This document shows, piece after piece, positions 17,499 through 26,780 of a DNA stretch of 64,000 nt. The stretch is taken from contig CAVUFS010000013.1 of NCBI GenBank assembly GCA_963740675.1, positions 1-64,000 on the forward strand, written 5' to 3'. The position numbers were made by a program, and so were the translations under genes. Numbering within the stretch: the stretch's first letter is position 1; each line of letters opens with the position of its first letter. The notes below the pieces were generated by a model that did no database searches, was not told the DNA's origin, and saw only the letters and a program-made list of their open reading frames with translations. Origin of the DNA: CAIKMD01 sp963740675 (GTDB lineage Bacteria; Pseudomonadota; Alphaproteobacteria; ATCC43930; CGMCC-115725).

Positions 17499-18247
17499 CC
17501 CAGTTATCGAGCAGTGAGCGCAAGACTTTGCTTCTGACCGGTGCCAGCCGCGGCATCGGCCATGCGACGGTGCAGCGCTTTTCCGATGCCGGCTGGCAGA
17601 TCATTACCACCTCGCGCGAGGCGGTGCCGGCCGAATGCAAGCGCGATCCGAACTGGACGCATCACATCCCCGCCGATCTTGCCGATGTGAAGCAGGTCGA
17701 TCGTTTCCTCGCCGAAGTGAGCGAACTGCTCGGCACCGGCGGGCTCGACGCGCTCGTCAACAATGCGGGTGTCTCGCTGAAGGCGCCAACGCATGAACGG
17801 CTCGGTGTGCTCAACGGCGATGTCGCCGATTGGCACGAGGTCTTCCAGCTCAATTTCTTCACGCCGCTGCGTCTCGTGCGCGGGCTGATCGAGCCGCTGA
17901 CGCGTGCCAAGGGCTCGATCGTCAACGTCACCTCGATCGCGGGTCACGCCGTGCATCCTTTCGCCGGCTCGGCCTATTCGACCTCGAAAGCCGCGCTCTC
18001 CGATCTGACGCGTGAGATGGCGGCAGAACTCGCGCAGCGCGGCATCCGCGTCAATGCGGTTGCGCCTGGCGAGATCGAGACGGCAATGCTGTCGCCCGAG
18101 ACCGAGACGCTGATTCCACGCATCCCGCAGCGCCGGCTGGGCAAGCCGGACGAAGTCGCGTCGACGATCTTTTATCTGTGCTCGCCGGACTCGTCTTACG
18201 TGACCGGCACGGAGATTTTCATCACTGGCGGTCAGCACCTGTTCTAA
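17495..18247 (+). CDS. Short-chain dehydrogenase/reductase
   Basis: A 250-aa classical SDR. Cofactor motif TGASRGIGHA, NNAG at the end of beta-4, catalytic Ser in NVTSIAG and the YSTSK catalytic pair. FITGGQ near the C-terminus is the usual FabG-type end. The ATG overlaps the pdxH stop by ATGA, so the two are co-translated, and a cupin gene follows 9 bp later. Substrate not evident. Confidence 0.9.
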   Translation: MTQLSSSERKTLLLTGASRGIGHATVQRFSDAGWQIITTSREAVPAECKRDPNWTHHIPADLADVKQVDRFLAEVSELLGTGGLDALVNNAGVSLKAPTHERLGVLNGDVADWHEVFQLNFFTPLRLVRGLIEPLTRAKGSIVNVTSIAGHAVHPFAGSAYSTSKAALSDLTREMAAELAQRGIRVNAVAPGEIETAMLSPETETLIPRIPQRRLGKPDEVASTIFYLCSPDSSYVTGTEIFITGGQHLF

Positions 18248-18256
18248 GCGAGGCAC

Positions 18257-18787
18257 ATGATGACCCGTCCGATCTTCAACATCGCCGATGTCACCGAATT
18301 CCGCGAGGTCGGCCATAGCGGCCAGGCGCTGGGCGCGACGCGGCCCGATCAGAGTTACGAGGCGCGGCTCGGCACCATTTCGACCAAGATCGGCGCGCAA
18401 AAGCTCGGCTACAACCTCACGGTCGTGCCGCCGGGCAAGCGTGCTTTTCCGCGCCACAGCCACCGCGTCAACGAGGAGATGTTCTTCATCATCGAAGGCG
18501 AGGGCGAGCTGATCGTCGGGGCCGAGCGCCACGCGGTGAAGCGCGGCGATGTGATCGCCTGTCCGCCGGGCGGCCCCGAGACGGCGCATCAACTTCGCAA
18601 TACCTCGGCCAGCGCGGAGCTGAAATATCTTTCGATCAGCACGCGGCTTTCGCCGGAAGTCGTCGATTATCCCGATTCCAACAAGACCGGTGTCTACGGC
18701 GAATTCGCGGGGCCGGACGGCAAGCCGCAGCTCACACGTTTCCTCGCGCGCACCGGCGCGAGCCTCGATTACTGGGAAGGCGAGTAA
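18257..18787 (+). CDS. Cupin-domain protein
   Basis: A 176-aa single cupin. The metal-binding motif 1 is FPRHSHRVNEEMFFIIEGEGEL (H-X-H...E) and motif 2 is GDVIACPPGGPETAHQLRN (H present). Such proteins act as small isomerases or dioxygenases or bind sugars and auxin-like ligands. It is the last gene of pdxH-SDR-cupin and converges on hemA. Confidence 0.85.
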   Translation: MMTRPIFNIADVTEFREVGHSGQALGATRPDQSYEARLGTISTKIGAQKLGYNLTVVPPGKRAFPRHSHRVNEEMFFIIEGEGELIVGAERHAVKRGDVIACPPGGPETAHQLRNTSASAELKYLSISTRLSPEVVDYPDSNKTGVYGEFAGPDGKPQLTRFLARTGASLDYWEGE

Positions 18788-18793
18788 GCGGCT

Positions 18794-19999
18794 TTAAGCG
18801 ACGCGGCGGATCGGCAGCCGCGACCATACATCGCTGAGCGCGGCGACGAGCCGGTCGATGTCGGCGTCGGAATGTTGCGGCGTCGGCGTCAGGCGCAGCC
18901 GCTCGGTGCCATACGGCACGGTCGGGAAGTTGATCGGCTGCACATAGATCGCGTGGCGATCCATCAGCTCGTCGCTGGCCTCTTTGCAGAGCCGCGCATC
19001 GCCGACCAGAACCGGCACGATATGGCTTTGCGACGGCATGACCGGCAGGTTCGCCTCTTTCAGCTTGCGCATCAGCGTCGCCGCGCGCTCCTGATGCCGC
19101 ACGCGCAAATCGCTCGCGCCTTTCACATGGCGGATGCTGGCGACCGCGCCGGCGCAGATCGCCGGCGGCAGCGAGGTGGTGAAGATGAAGCCAGGCGCGT
19201 GGCTGCGAATGAAATCGACGATGTTGGTCGAGGTCGCGACATAGCCGCCGATCAGGCCGAAAGCCTTAGCCAGCGTGCCCTGAATGATGTCGACCTTGTC
19301 AGCGACGCCGTCGCGCTCGGCGATGCCGGCACCGGTCGCGCCGTAAAGTCCAACCGCATGCACCTCGTCGAGATAGGTGAGGGCGCCGTAGCGATGCGCG
19401 ACATCGCAGAGCTCGCCGATCGGCGCGATATCGCCATCCATCGAATAGACGGATTCGAAAGCGACCAGCTTCGGCCGGTTCGGATCGATCGCGGCGAGGC
19501 GCTTGGCGAGATCGACCGGGTCGTTGTGATTGAATATCTGCTTCTCGGTGCGTCCATGGCGGATGCCTTGGATCATCGAGGCGTGGTTGAGCGCGTCGGA
19601 CAGCACGACGCAATTCGGCATCTGGCTCGCTAGCGTGGCGAGCGCCGCTTCATTCGCGACATAGCCCGAGGTGAAGACCAATGCCGCCGGCTTGTTATGC
19701 AGCGATGAGAGCTCTTGCTCGAGCATCACATGGTAATGGGTCGTGCCCGAGATATTGCGCGTGCCGCCAGCGCCGGCGCCGGCTTTCTCGATCGCGTCGT
19801 GCATCGCCGCGCGAACGTCGGGATGCTGACCCATGCCGATATAGTCGTTGGAGCACCAAACGGTGATTTCGCGATTGGCCGCGTGGTCATGCGCCCGCGG
19901 AAAAGCGCCCGCTTTGCGTTCGAGATCGGCGAAGACCCGGTAACGGCCTTCGGCTCTGAGCGCATCGAGCTTCGTCTTGAAAAAACCTTCGTAATCCAT
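18794..19999 (-). CDS. hemA: 5-aminolevulinate synthase
   Basis: A 401-aa PLP enzyme that condenses glycine with succinyl-CoA (C4/Shemin pathway), the alphaproteobacterial route to haem and corrinoid precursors. MDYEGFFKTKLDALRAEGRYRVFADLER is the typical N-terminus; AGAGAGGTRNISGT and YLDEVHAVGLYG are conserved. PLP binds Lys245 in GTLAKAFGLIGGYVA (the usual Gly before Lys is Ala here). Monocistronic, facing the cupin gene. Confidence 0.97.
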   Translation of the reverse strand: MDYEGFFKTKLDALRAEGRYRVFADLERKAGAFPRAHDHAANREITVWCSNDYIGMGQHPDVRAAMHDAIEKAGAGAGGTRNISGTTHYHVMLEQELSSLHNKPAALVFTSGYVANEAALATLASQMPNCVVLSDALNHASMIQGIRHGRTEKQIFNHNDPVDLAKRLAAIDPNRPKLVAFESVYSMDGDIAPIGELCDVAHRYGALTYLDEVHAVGLYGATGAGIAERDGVADKVDIIQGTLAKAFGLIGGYVATSTNIVDFIRSHAPGFIFTTSLPPAICAGAVASIRHVKGASDLRVRHQERAATLMRKLKEANLPVMPSQSHIVPVLVGDARLCKEASDELMDRHAIYVQPINFPTVPYGTERLRLTPTPQHSDADIDRLVAALSDVWSRLPIRRVA

Positions 20000-20153
20000 C
20001 GCTTAAGCGACTCCAACCGGCATCCCCGAACCGGCGCCACAATTATAGTCCTAATGATCCGTGCTGCCAGCCCCGGTTATGGGACCGGTTGTCGCGGCTC
20101 GGTTAACGCGCCGTTTGGCGCTATGCTCCGCAGGTCTTACGACGGGAGGCAGC

Positions 20154-21410
20154 ATGGCAGCCCCAATCCTGTTCACGAATATCCGGATTTTCGACGGCAC
20201 CGGCACGACGCCTTTTCCGGGCGAGGCGCGGGTCGAAGGCCAGCGCATCGCCGCGGTGGCCCCGGCGCCGGCGCGGCTCAATCGCGACGGTGCAACGGTG
20301 GTCGATGGCGGCGGCGCGGTGCTGATGCCGGGCATGGTCGAGGCGCATGCGCATCTCTCCTGGCCCTGCGCCTATGATCGCATCATCCTCGACCGGACCA
20401 TTCCCCCGGAAGAGCACCTGCTGATCACCGCGCGCAACGCGCGGATCACGCTGGATCATGGCTTCACCAGCGCCTATTCCGCCGGCTCGCTCGGCACGCG
20501 GTTCGAGATCGCGCTGCGCGACGAGATCGATGGCGGCTGGCTGCCGGGGCCGCGGCTCAAAGCCTCGTCGATCGAGCGCGCGCCGGGCCAGGTCTTCGGC
20601 ATCCCGCAGACCCACGACGAGGGCCATGGACGCGGCGCATCGGCGATGCGCACCTACATCAAGAGCTGCGCCGAACTCGGCCTCGATTCCGTGAAGCTGC
20701 TGCTGTCGGGCGACGACAATTTCACGCCCAACGGCTCGCAAGAGCTAGCCTATGACGAGGACGAGGTCGCGGCTGCCGGTGATGAAGCGAAGAAACAGGA
20801 CATCTGGCTCGCCTGTCATGCTCAGGCCGCCGCGGCGGTGAAGCTCGGCCTCAAATACGGTTTCCGCGTGCTCTACCATTGCAGCTACGCCGATGCCGAA
20901 GCGCTCGACATGCTGGAAGCGAAGAAGTCGGAGATTTTCGTCGCGCCGGCGGTGGGCTTGGCCCATGGCGCGATCCATGCCGATCCGTCGCTCAACCTGC
21001 CCGAGGCTCTCATCCAGCGTGGCCACAAGATCCTCGCGCTTCAGCGCGCGCTGGTGCCCGAGCTGATGCGCCGGGGTGTGCGCGTGCTGCCCGGCGGCGA
21101 TTACGGCTTCCCGCATACGCCCATCGGCCGCAATGCGCGCGATCTCCAGTTCTTCGTCGAGGATTTCGGCTTCACGCCGGCCAAGGCGCTGATGGCCGCG
21201 ACCCAATGGGGTGGCGAGATCATGGGTATGGGCGACGAGCTCGGCCTCGTGAAAGAAGGCTATCTCGCCGACCTGCTGCTGATCGATGGCGATCCGACCG
21301 CCGATATCGCGATCATGCAGGACAAGGATCGCCTCAAGATGATCATGAAGGACGGCGCCTATCACAAAGCGCCGACTAGTGGCCGCGAGGGCTCGCGTTC
21401 CGCCGCGTGA
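20154..21410 (+). CDS. Amidohydrolase-family metal-dependent hydrolase
   Basis: A 418-aa protein of the imidazolonepropionase/prolidase-like amidohydrolase group. It opens with ILFTNIRIFDGTGTTPFPGEARVEGQRI, then the metal motif PGMVEAHAHLSWP (H-X-H), a later histidine in IWLACHAQAAA, a second in VLYHCSYAD and the final Asp region LPGGDYGFPHTP. ADLLLIDGDPTADI closes the beta-sandwich. GGGAGG precedes the ATG at 20154. Its 3' end overlaps the convergent ThuA-like gene by 35 bp. Substrate unknown. Confidence 0.88.
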   Translation: MAAPILFTNIRIFDGTGTTPFPGEARVEGQRIAAVAPAPARLNRDGATVVDGGGAVLMPGMVEAHAHLSWPCAYDRIILDRTIPPEEHLLITARNARITLDHGFTSAYSAGSLGTRFEIALRDEIDGGWLPGPRLKASSIERAPGQVFGIPQTHDEGHGRGASAMRTYIKSCAELGLDSVKLLLSGDDNFTPNGSQELAYDEDEVAAAGDEAKKQDIWLACHAQAAAAVKLGLKYGFRVLYHCSYADAEALDMLEAKKSEIFVAPAVGLAHGAIHADPSLNLPEALIQRGHKILALQRALVPELMRRGVRVLPGGDYGFPHTPIGRNARDLQFFVEDFGFTPAKALMAATQWGGEIMGMGDELGLVKEGYLADLLLIDGDPTADIAIMQDKDRLKMIMKDGAYHKAPTSGREGSRSAA

Positions 21411-22164
21411 CCCAGAGGATCGCGTTCGATAAGAGCTGCTGATAGCGCGGATCGCGCCAGACGGCAGGCTCGTGGCCGAGCGCCGTGTAGAAAACACGGC
21501 CCTTGCCGTAAGACCGCGTCCAGGCGAGTGGCCAACCGTAAAACCGCGGCCGCACGGTGCCGACGGTCAGATCGACCGAGCGCGGGTCGAGCCGCAACAA
21601 CACATGCGAATGGCGGTAGTCGAAATCGCTGATCTGATAGATCTCGTCCGCGATGCTCAATGACGGGCCCAGAAAAGCGACCATTGGCTTGGAATGATCG
21701 GCGACGTCGATCGTCACTTTTTGATGCCAGGGATGATCGTTGAAATAGCCGCCGATGAGCGCGAGATATTCGGGCCATTGGTAGAATGTATCGGTCGCGG
21801 AATGAACGCCGACGAATCCCTTTCCGCTGCGGACGAAATCGAGAAAGGCTCGCTTCTGACTGTCGGTCATCGGCAACTCGCCGCTGGTAAAGAAGACCAG
21901 AGCAGCAAACATTTGAAGCTTTTCCGGCGTGAAGATCGACAGATCCTCGGTCGGCGTAACCGTGAAAGCGCCGGAGCGCGCACCAATCTCCCTCAGGATG
22001 TCTTGCGATAGATCGAGCACGTCGTGGCGATAGCCGGCGGAAGCCGTGATGTAGAGGATGCGCTCTGCGCGGTCTTGCGCCTGCGCGGCTGCCGCGGCGA
22101 TGGTCAGGGCAAGCGCGGCGCAAGCGAGCCAAAGAAGCAGGCCGCCGCGCACGCACTTTGTCAT
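21376..22164 (-). CDS. Exported ThuA-like (class I glutamine amidotransferase fold) protein
   Basis: A 262-aa protein with a clear signal peptide (LLLWLACAALALTIAAAAAQA). The mature part matches ThuA domains: ILYITASAGYRHDVLDLSQDILREI, GFVGVHSATDTFYQWPEYLALIGGYF, and GKGRVFYTALGHEPAVWRDPR near the end. ThuA is linked to trehalose/sugar metabolism in rhizobia; activity is mostly unproven. It starts within the stop of the upstream aminotransferase gene (4-bp ATGA overlap), so it is co-transcribed. Confidence 0.85.
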   Translation of the reverse strand: MTKCVRGGLLLWLACAALALTIAAAAAQAQDRAERILYITASAGYRHDVLDLSQDILREIGARSGAFTVTPTEDLSIFTPEKLQMFAALVFFTSGELPMTDSQKRAFLDFVRSGKGFVGVHSATDTFYQWPEYLALIGGYFNDHPWHQKVTIDVADHSKPMVAFLGPSLSIADEIYQISDFDYRHSHVLLRLDPRSVDLTVGTVRPRFYGWPLAWTRSYGKGRVFYTALGHEPAVWRDPRYQQLLSNAILWVTRRNASPRGH

Positions 22165-23528
22165 GCGAGCTTTGCCGCCGCGTCATCGAGCGCCGCGCCG
22201 AAACGGCTCCAGATCTCGTCGATCTCGGCCTCGGTGATGATCAGCGGCGGACAGAAGGCGACGATGTCGCCGCCGAGCGGCCGGATGATGAGGCCGTTTT
22301 CCTGCGCCGCATTGGCGATCAGCGCCGCGGCGCCGCGCTGCGGATCGAACGACGTCTTCGTCGCCTTGTCGCGCACGATCTCCAGCGCGCCCAGAAGCCC
22401 GACGCCGCGCGCCTCGCCGACGAAACGGTGCGAGGCGAAGCGTTGGAGGCCGGCCTGGAAATGCTTCGCGACGCGGCGCACATGGCCGATGATGTCGCGC
22501 TCCTCATAAATTTTGAGTGCTTCGAGCGCGACGGCGCAGCAAACCGGATGGCCGGAATAGGTATAGCCGTGCGCGAAAGCGCCGAGCTTGTCGCTCTGCG
22601 TCAGCATCGCCTGATAGATCGGCTCCGAGACGATCGTCGCCGAGAGCGGCAGATAAGCCGAGGTCACGGCCTTGGCGAGCGTCAAGATGTCGGGCTTCAG
22701 CCCATAGGTCTCGGCGCCGAACATATTGCCGGTTCGGCCGAAGCCGCAGATCACCTCGTCGGCGATCAGCAGCACGTCGTGTCTTTTGAGGACGGCCTGC
22801 ACCTTCTCAAAATAGGTCTTGGGCGGCAGTAGCACGCCGCCGGCGCCCATTACCGGCTCGGCGATGAAGGCGGCGACAGTCTCCGGGTCCTCGCGCTGGA
22901 TCTGCGCGTCGAGACTGTCGGCAAGGCGCGTAGCGTATTCCTCCTCGCTCTCGCCGGCCTTGGCGTTGCGATAGAAATGCGGCGCATCGGCGTGGCGGAT
23001 ATTGGCGATCGGCAAATCGAAATCGCGGTGGTTGGCGGCGAGGCCGGTGAGGCTGGCGGTCGCGACGGTGACGCCGTGATAACCCTTGGCGCGGCCGATG
23101 ATCTTTTTCTTGCGATGCCGGCCGAGTGCGTTGTTGTAGTACCAGACGAGCTTGATCGCGGTGTCGTTCGCTTCGGAGCCGGAATTGTTGAAGAACACCT
23201 TCGACATCGGCACTGGCATCAGCGCGATCAGGCGCTCGGCGAGCTCGGCGACCGGCTCGTGCGATTTATTGGCGAAGCCGTGATAGAAGGGCAGGCGCCG
23301 CATCTGCTTCGCGGCCGCCTCGACCAGCCGCTCATTGTCGAAGCCGAGCGCCGCGCACCAGAGGCCGGACATGGCCTCGATATAATCCTTGCCGCTCTCA
23401 TCCTTCACATGGACGCCATGCCCTTCGACCATGACCAGCGGACCCTGGCGCTGATGCTGGCGCAGATTGGTGTAGGGATGGAGGTGGTTGGCGATATCGA
23501 TGCTGGCGATCGAATTGCTGCGCGGCAT
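22161..23528 (-). CDS. Class III PLP aminotransferase (omega-amino acid:pyruvate type)
   Basis: A 455-aa fold-type I aminotransferase. Substrate-entry and PLP-phosphate motifs: YIEAMSGLWCAALGFDNERL, NNSGSEANDTAIKLVWYY, YHGVT, and DEVICGFGRTGNMFGAE. The catalytic lysine follows in LTLAKAVTSAYLPLSATIV. The start at 23528 (MPRSNSIASIDIANHLHPYTN) is chosen by homology-like content; upstream residues overlap the divergent promoter. It leads a two-gene unit with the ThuA-like gene and is divergent from the ligase gene. Amine donor not predictable. Confidence 0.92.
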   Translation of the reverse strand: MPRSNSIASIDIANHLHPYTNLRQHQRQGPLVMVEGHGVHVKDESGKDYIEAMSGLWCAALGFDNERLVEAAAKQMRRLPFYHGFANKSHEPVAELAERLIALMPVPMSKVFFNNSGSEANDTAIKLVWYYNNALGRHRKKKIIGRAKGYHGVTVATASLTGLAANHRDFDLPIANIRHADAPHFYRNAKAGESEEEYATRLADSLDAQIQREDPETVAAFIAEPVMGAGGVLLPPKTYFEKVQAVLKRHDVLLIADEVICGFGRTGNMFGAETYGLKPDILTLAKAVTSAYLPLSATIVSEPIYQAMLTQSDKLGAFAHGYTYSGHPVCCAVALEALKIYEERDIIGHVRRVAKHFQAGLQRFASHRFVGEARGVGLLGALEIVRDKATKTSFDPQRGAAALIANAAQENGLIIRPLGGDIVAFCPPLIITEAEIDEIWSRFGAALDDAAAKLA

Positions 23529-23620
23529 TTCTTGGCTCTCGGCTGGAACTCCGGCAATATCGGACCGGCTGCTGGGCGGGTCAAACACATGCGACGGTTT
23601 TTCTCTCGGGGGAGGGGCCC

Positions 23621-24955
23621 ATGACGAGCAAACGTGCACAAACGGTCATCGCGCCGAAACGCGGCGAGCTCGAACCGATCGAAATCGCGTCGCGCGACGA
23701 GATCGAGGCGCAGCAATTATCGCGCCTCAAATGGACGCTGCAGCACGCTTATGACAATGTCGCGGCCTATCGCCGGAAATTCGATGCAGCGGGCGTTCAT
23801 CCGCGCGATCTGAAGAGCCTCGCCGATCTGCGCCGCTTTCCGCTCACCAGCAAGGACGATCTGCGCGCCAACTACCCCTTCGGCATGTTCGCCGTGCCGC
23901 GCGAGCAGGTGCGCCGTATCCATGCGTCCTCGGGCACGACGGGCAAGGCGACGGTCGTCGGCTATACCGAGCGCGATCTCAAGACCTGGTCCGACCTTAT
24001 GGCGCGGTCGCTGCGCGCCGGCGGTTGCCGGCCGGGCATGCGGGCTCATGTCTCCTATGGCTATGGCCTTTTCACCGGCGGGCTCGGCGCGCATTACGGC
24101 GCCGAGCGCCTCGGCATGACCGTCGTGCCGATCGCGTCCGGCATGACCGAGCGCCAGGTACGCCTCATCACCGATTTCGAACCCGAGGTGCTGTTGGCGA
24201 CACCGAGCTATGTGCTCGCCATTCTCGACGAATTCCGTCATCAGAGCATCGATCCGGCCCGCTCGTCATTGCGCATCGGCGTGTTCGGCGCCGAGCCATG
24301 GACCAATGCAATGCGCTCCGAAATCGAAGAGTTCTTCGATATCCACGCCACCGATATGTACGGCCTCTCGGAGGTGATCGGGCCGGGCGTCGCCAGCGAA
24401 TGCGTCGAGACCAAGGACGGGCTGCATATCTGGGAGGATCATTTCCTGCCCGAGATTGTCGACCCCGCGACCGGCACGCCACTGCCCGATGGCGAGCGCG
24501 GCGAGCTGGTGTTTACCTCGCTCACCAAAGAGGCGATGCCGGTGATCCGCTATCGCACGCGCGATCTGACGCGGCTGCTGCCCGGCACGGCCCGTTCGAT
24601 GCGCCGTATCGAGAAGATCACCGGCCGCAGCGACGACATGATGATCGTGCGCGGGGTCAACGTTTTCCCGAGCCAGATTGAGGAGCTGATCCTCGCCGAT
24701 CCACGGCTTGCAGCACACTTCTTCATCGAACTGCGCCGTGACAATCGCCTCGACGAGATCGCCGTGCGCGTCGAAGCGCGGCCAACCAGCGCCGATGAGG
24801 GCAGCCGCGACAGCGCCGCGCATGATCTCGGCCATCGCATCAAAGCGATGATCGGCATCAACGCTCATATCGATGTCGTCATTCCAGGCACGATCGAGCG
24901 CTCGATGGGGAAGGCGGTTCGCGTCCGCGACCTGCGGCCGAAAGCATCAGGGTAG
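23621..24955 (+). CDS. Phenylacetate-CoA ligase (PaaK)-like adenylate-forming enzyme
   Basis: A 444-aa AMP-forming acyl-CoA ligase. The ATP motif is SSGTTGKATVVGY, the AMP motif SDDMMIVRGVNVFPSQIEEL and the CoA-related C-terminal domain runs to the end. Length and motif order match PaaK rather than the longer acetyl-CoA synthetase group. GGGGGAGGG precedes the ATG. Activates an aryl or arylacetic acid as CoA thioester. The DpgC-like gene 0.6 kb downstream on the other strand would use an arylacetyl-CoA substrate, so a functional link is possible but unproven. Confidence 0.9.
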   Translation: MTSKRAQTVIAPKRGELEPIEIASRDEIEAQQLSRLKWTLQHAYDNVAAYRRKFDAAGVHPRDLKSLADLRRFPLTSKDDLRANYPFGMFAVPREQVRRIHASSGTTGKATVVGYTERDLKTWSDLMARSLRAGGCRPGMRAHVSYGYGLFTGGLGAHYGAERLGMTVVPIASGMTERQVRLITDFEPEVLLATPSYVLAILDEFRHQSIDPARSSLRIGVFGAEPWTNAMRSEIEEFFDIHATDMYGLSEVIGPGVASECVETKDGLHIWEDHFLPEIVDPATGTPLPDGERGELVFTSLTKEAMPVIRYRTRDLTRLLPGTARSMRRIEKITGRSDDMMIVRGVNVFPSQIEELILADPRLAAHFFIELRRDNRLDEIAVRVEARPTSADEGSRDSAAHDLGHRIKAMIGINAHIDVVIPGTIERSMGKAVRVRDLRPKASG

Positions 24956-25018
24956 TCGTCTCGCGCACATCCTCGCGCTACAATGTTCCCGACCGATCAT
25001 TGTCGCAGAGGTTGTTTG

Positions 25019-25495
25019 ATGGCCGCGAAGAAGAAGAAAATCAAAAGCAAGGCAAAGCCCAAGCGCCCCGCACCGAAGCCGAAAGCAAAATCACAACCCA
25101 AAGCCAAAGCAAAACCCGCCCCGAAGCGTGCCGCTCCGAAGCGCGCGCCGGCGAAAGCGAAAGCCGCGGCGGCTCCCAAGAAGAAGATTCAGGCGCGGGC
25201 GGCCGTTACTAAACCGAAAGCGGCGGCGAAACCGAAGCTGATAACGCCACCGGCGGCGCCCGCTCCACAACCCGTTGCTGCCCCCGCACCGCCGCCGCCA
25301 CGGCCGACGTTGAGCATCGTGCGTCCCGGATTGCAGAAGCGACCGGATGCGGTGACGATTGGCGTGGTGATGGTGACGGATGGCGATCGTCTGATCGAAG
25401 AGAGCACGTTCTATTCCGCCGCCGGCCGCGATGAATATGTGGAGCGATGGGAAGCGCGGGGCTACACCTGCCGCTTTATCCGGTCGAGCAACTGA
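25019..25495 (+). CDS. Lys/Ala/Pro-rich protein with a small C-terminal domain
   Basis: A 158-aa protein of two parts. Residues 1-90 are an extremely basic Lys-Ala-Pro repeat resembling histone H1/AlgP-like tails, then a Pro-Ala spacer. Residues about 105-158 form a compact domain (ITIGVVMVTDG-like strand, YSAAGRDEYVERWEARGY). ATG at 25019 with GAGGTT upstream. The tail may bind DNA or RNA; the C-terminal domain is not recognised. Tail composition makes the exact length of repeats prone to sequencing error. Confidence 0.65.
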   Translation: MAAKKKKIKSKAKPKRPAPKPKAKSQPKAKAKPAPKRAAPKRAPAKAKAAAAPKKKIQARAAVTKPKAAAKPKLITPPAAPAPQPVAAPAPPPPRPTLSIVRPGLQKRPDAVTIGVVMVTDGDRLIEESTFYSAAGRDEYVERWEARGYTCRFIRSSN

Positions 25496-25505
25496 GCGGC
25501 GTCGA

Positions 25506-26780
25506 TCACGGCTTCCGCTGCGCCGCGTTCCAGTATTTTTCGAGATTCTCGATCAGGGCCGGACTGAAATGGCATTGCGCCTGCTCGCGCGCATAGACCG
25601 CCATATAGCGGCGGAAAAGATCAAGCGGCTCCTGCGCGACGCGTAGAGCGCGGCGATTGCCGGCGGCGCTGACGATGCCCGAGCTGGTCAGCCCTTCGAC
25701 CACGCGACCGACCGCGGCGTCGACGCCATCCGGCGGTACGATCTCGTCGCAGATCAGCCGGCCTTCCGGCGTATCGCAATCGAGCCGCCGGCCATAAAGG
25801 ATTGCCTGGCGCGCGATACGGTCCCCGACGAAGCGGGGAAAGCGCAGATTGGCGGCGCCGGGAATGATGCCCTCCTTGCGCGCCGGTAGCGTCATATAAG
25901 CGTCGCTCGCGGCGAGGATGTAATCCATCGCCAGCAAAAGCTGACAGCCGCCCCCGATCGCGAAACCATCGACAGCGGCGATCCATGGCTTCTCGATCGT
26001 GTCGCCATTGATCTCGTCGGGGGTGATGTCTTCGCGCGCAAGACCGCGGAAGATCTTGTTCACCAACCCCATATCGCGCTGCATGTACCAGACGAATGGG
26101 ATCTTGCCGCGATAGAGATCGGTGAGGTTGATGCCGGCGGAGAAGATCGGCTTCCCGCGATATTTCGGATGCTCGACCACGCCGCCGCGCAGCACGGCGA
26201 CCGCGCTGTCGGGATCGAGGGTCGCGAGATCGATCGCGATCTCGGAATCGTCGATCGTCGTGCCGTCCTCGGCGTTGAGGAAGCGCGGATTGCGCAAGGT
26301 GACGATCGCTGCGCGGCCGCGCCGTTCGATGGTCGCGGTCGCTAGCTCGATCTTGCCGCTGGCGCGGAATTCGGCGAGCCGCGCCAGTGCTTCCGGCCGC
26401 GGCAGCAGCATCGCATGGCAAAGGTGAGCGCCGGTTATCGGATTTCCGAGCACATGCGCGAGAAAGATGCCGTGATCGATCTCAAGCCCGCGCTTCGCCT
26501 TCTGCTCGAGCGCGTTCTCGGCGGCGAGCGCTTCGGCCGACGGGACGAGGCCCGGCACTGCACGCGCCGCCTCATGCACCAGCCGCTCGACACGGACGAA
26601 GGAGCGGAGATCGTTGGTCAGGGCGCGGTAGAGTGTCCCAACATGCGCCGCGAGAAAACGCTCGCGCGCTTCGCGGGCAGCTTCCACGGTCGGACCCTGC
26701 TGCCAGAACTGGCTGAAACTTTGAGCATCATGCCGATAGTCGCCGCTGATTGGCGGCGCGGTCCTATCCGCTCCGCTCAT
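25506..26780 (-). CDS. DpgC-like crotonase-fold dioxygenase (enoyl-CoA hydratase superfamily)
   Basis: A 424-aa protein with an N-terminal helical region (about 1-150) and a C-terminal crotonase domain. This two-part layout, the length and the motif DGFAIGGGCQLLLAMDYILA match DpgC, the cofactor-independent (3,5-dihydroxyphenyl)acetyl-CoA 1,2-dioxygenase of glycopeptide-antibiotic producers. GINLTDLYRGKIPFVWYM and EGIIPGAANLRFPRFVG are also typical. The ATG at 26780 overlaps the upstream permease stop (ATGA), so it is the last gene of the transporter operon. Simple hydratase activity cannot be excluded, but the N-terminal extension argues against it. Confidence 0.75.
   Translation of the reverse strand: MSGADRTAPPISGDYRHDAQSFSQFWQQGPTVEAAREARERFLAAHVGTLYRALTNDLRSFVRVERLVHEAARAVPGLVPSAEALAAENALEQKAKRGLEIDHGIFLAHVLGNPITGAHLCHAMLLPRPEALARLAEFRASGKIELATATIERRGRAAIVTLRNPRFLNAEDGTTIDDSEIAIDLATLDPDSAVAVLRGGVVEHPKYRGKPIFSAGINLTDLYRGKIPFVWYMQRDMGLVNKIFRGLAREDITPDEINGDTIEKPWIAAVDGFAIGGGCQLLLAMDYILAASDAYMTLPARKEGIIPGAANLRFPRFVGDRIARQAILYGRRLDCDTPEGRLICDEIVPPDGVDAAVGRVVEGLTSSGIVSAAGNRRALRVAQEPLDLFRRYMAVYAREQAQCHFSPALIENLEKYWNAAQRKP

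Noticed and set aside
20061..20153. Longer amidohydrolase N-terminus
   Set aside because: The added 31 residues lack an SD and are not typical; GGGAGG precedes ATG 20154.
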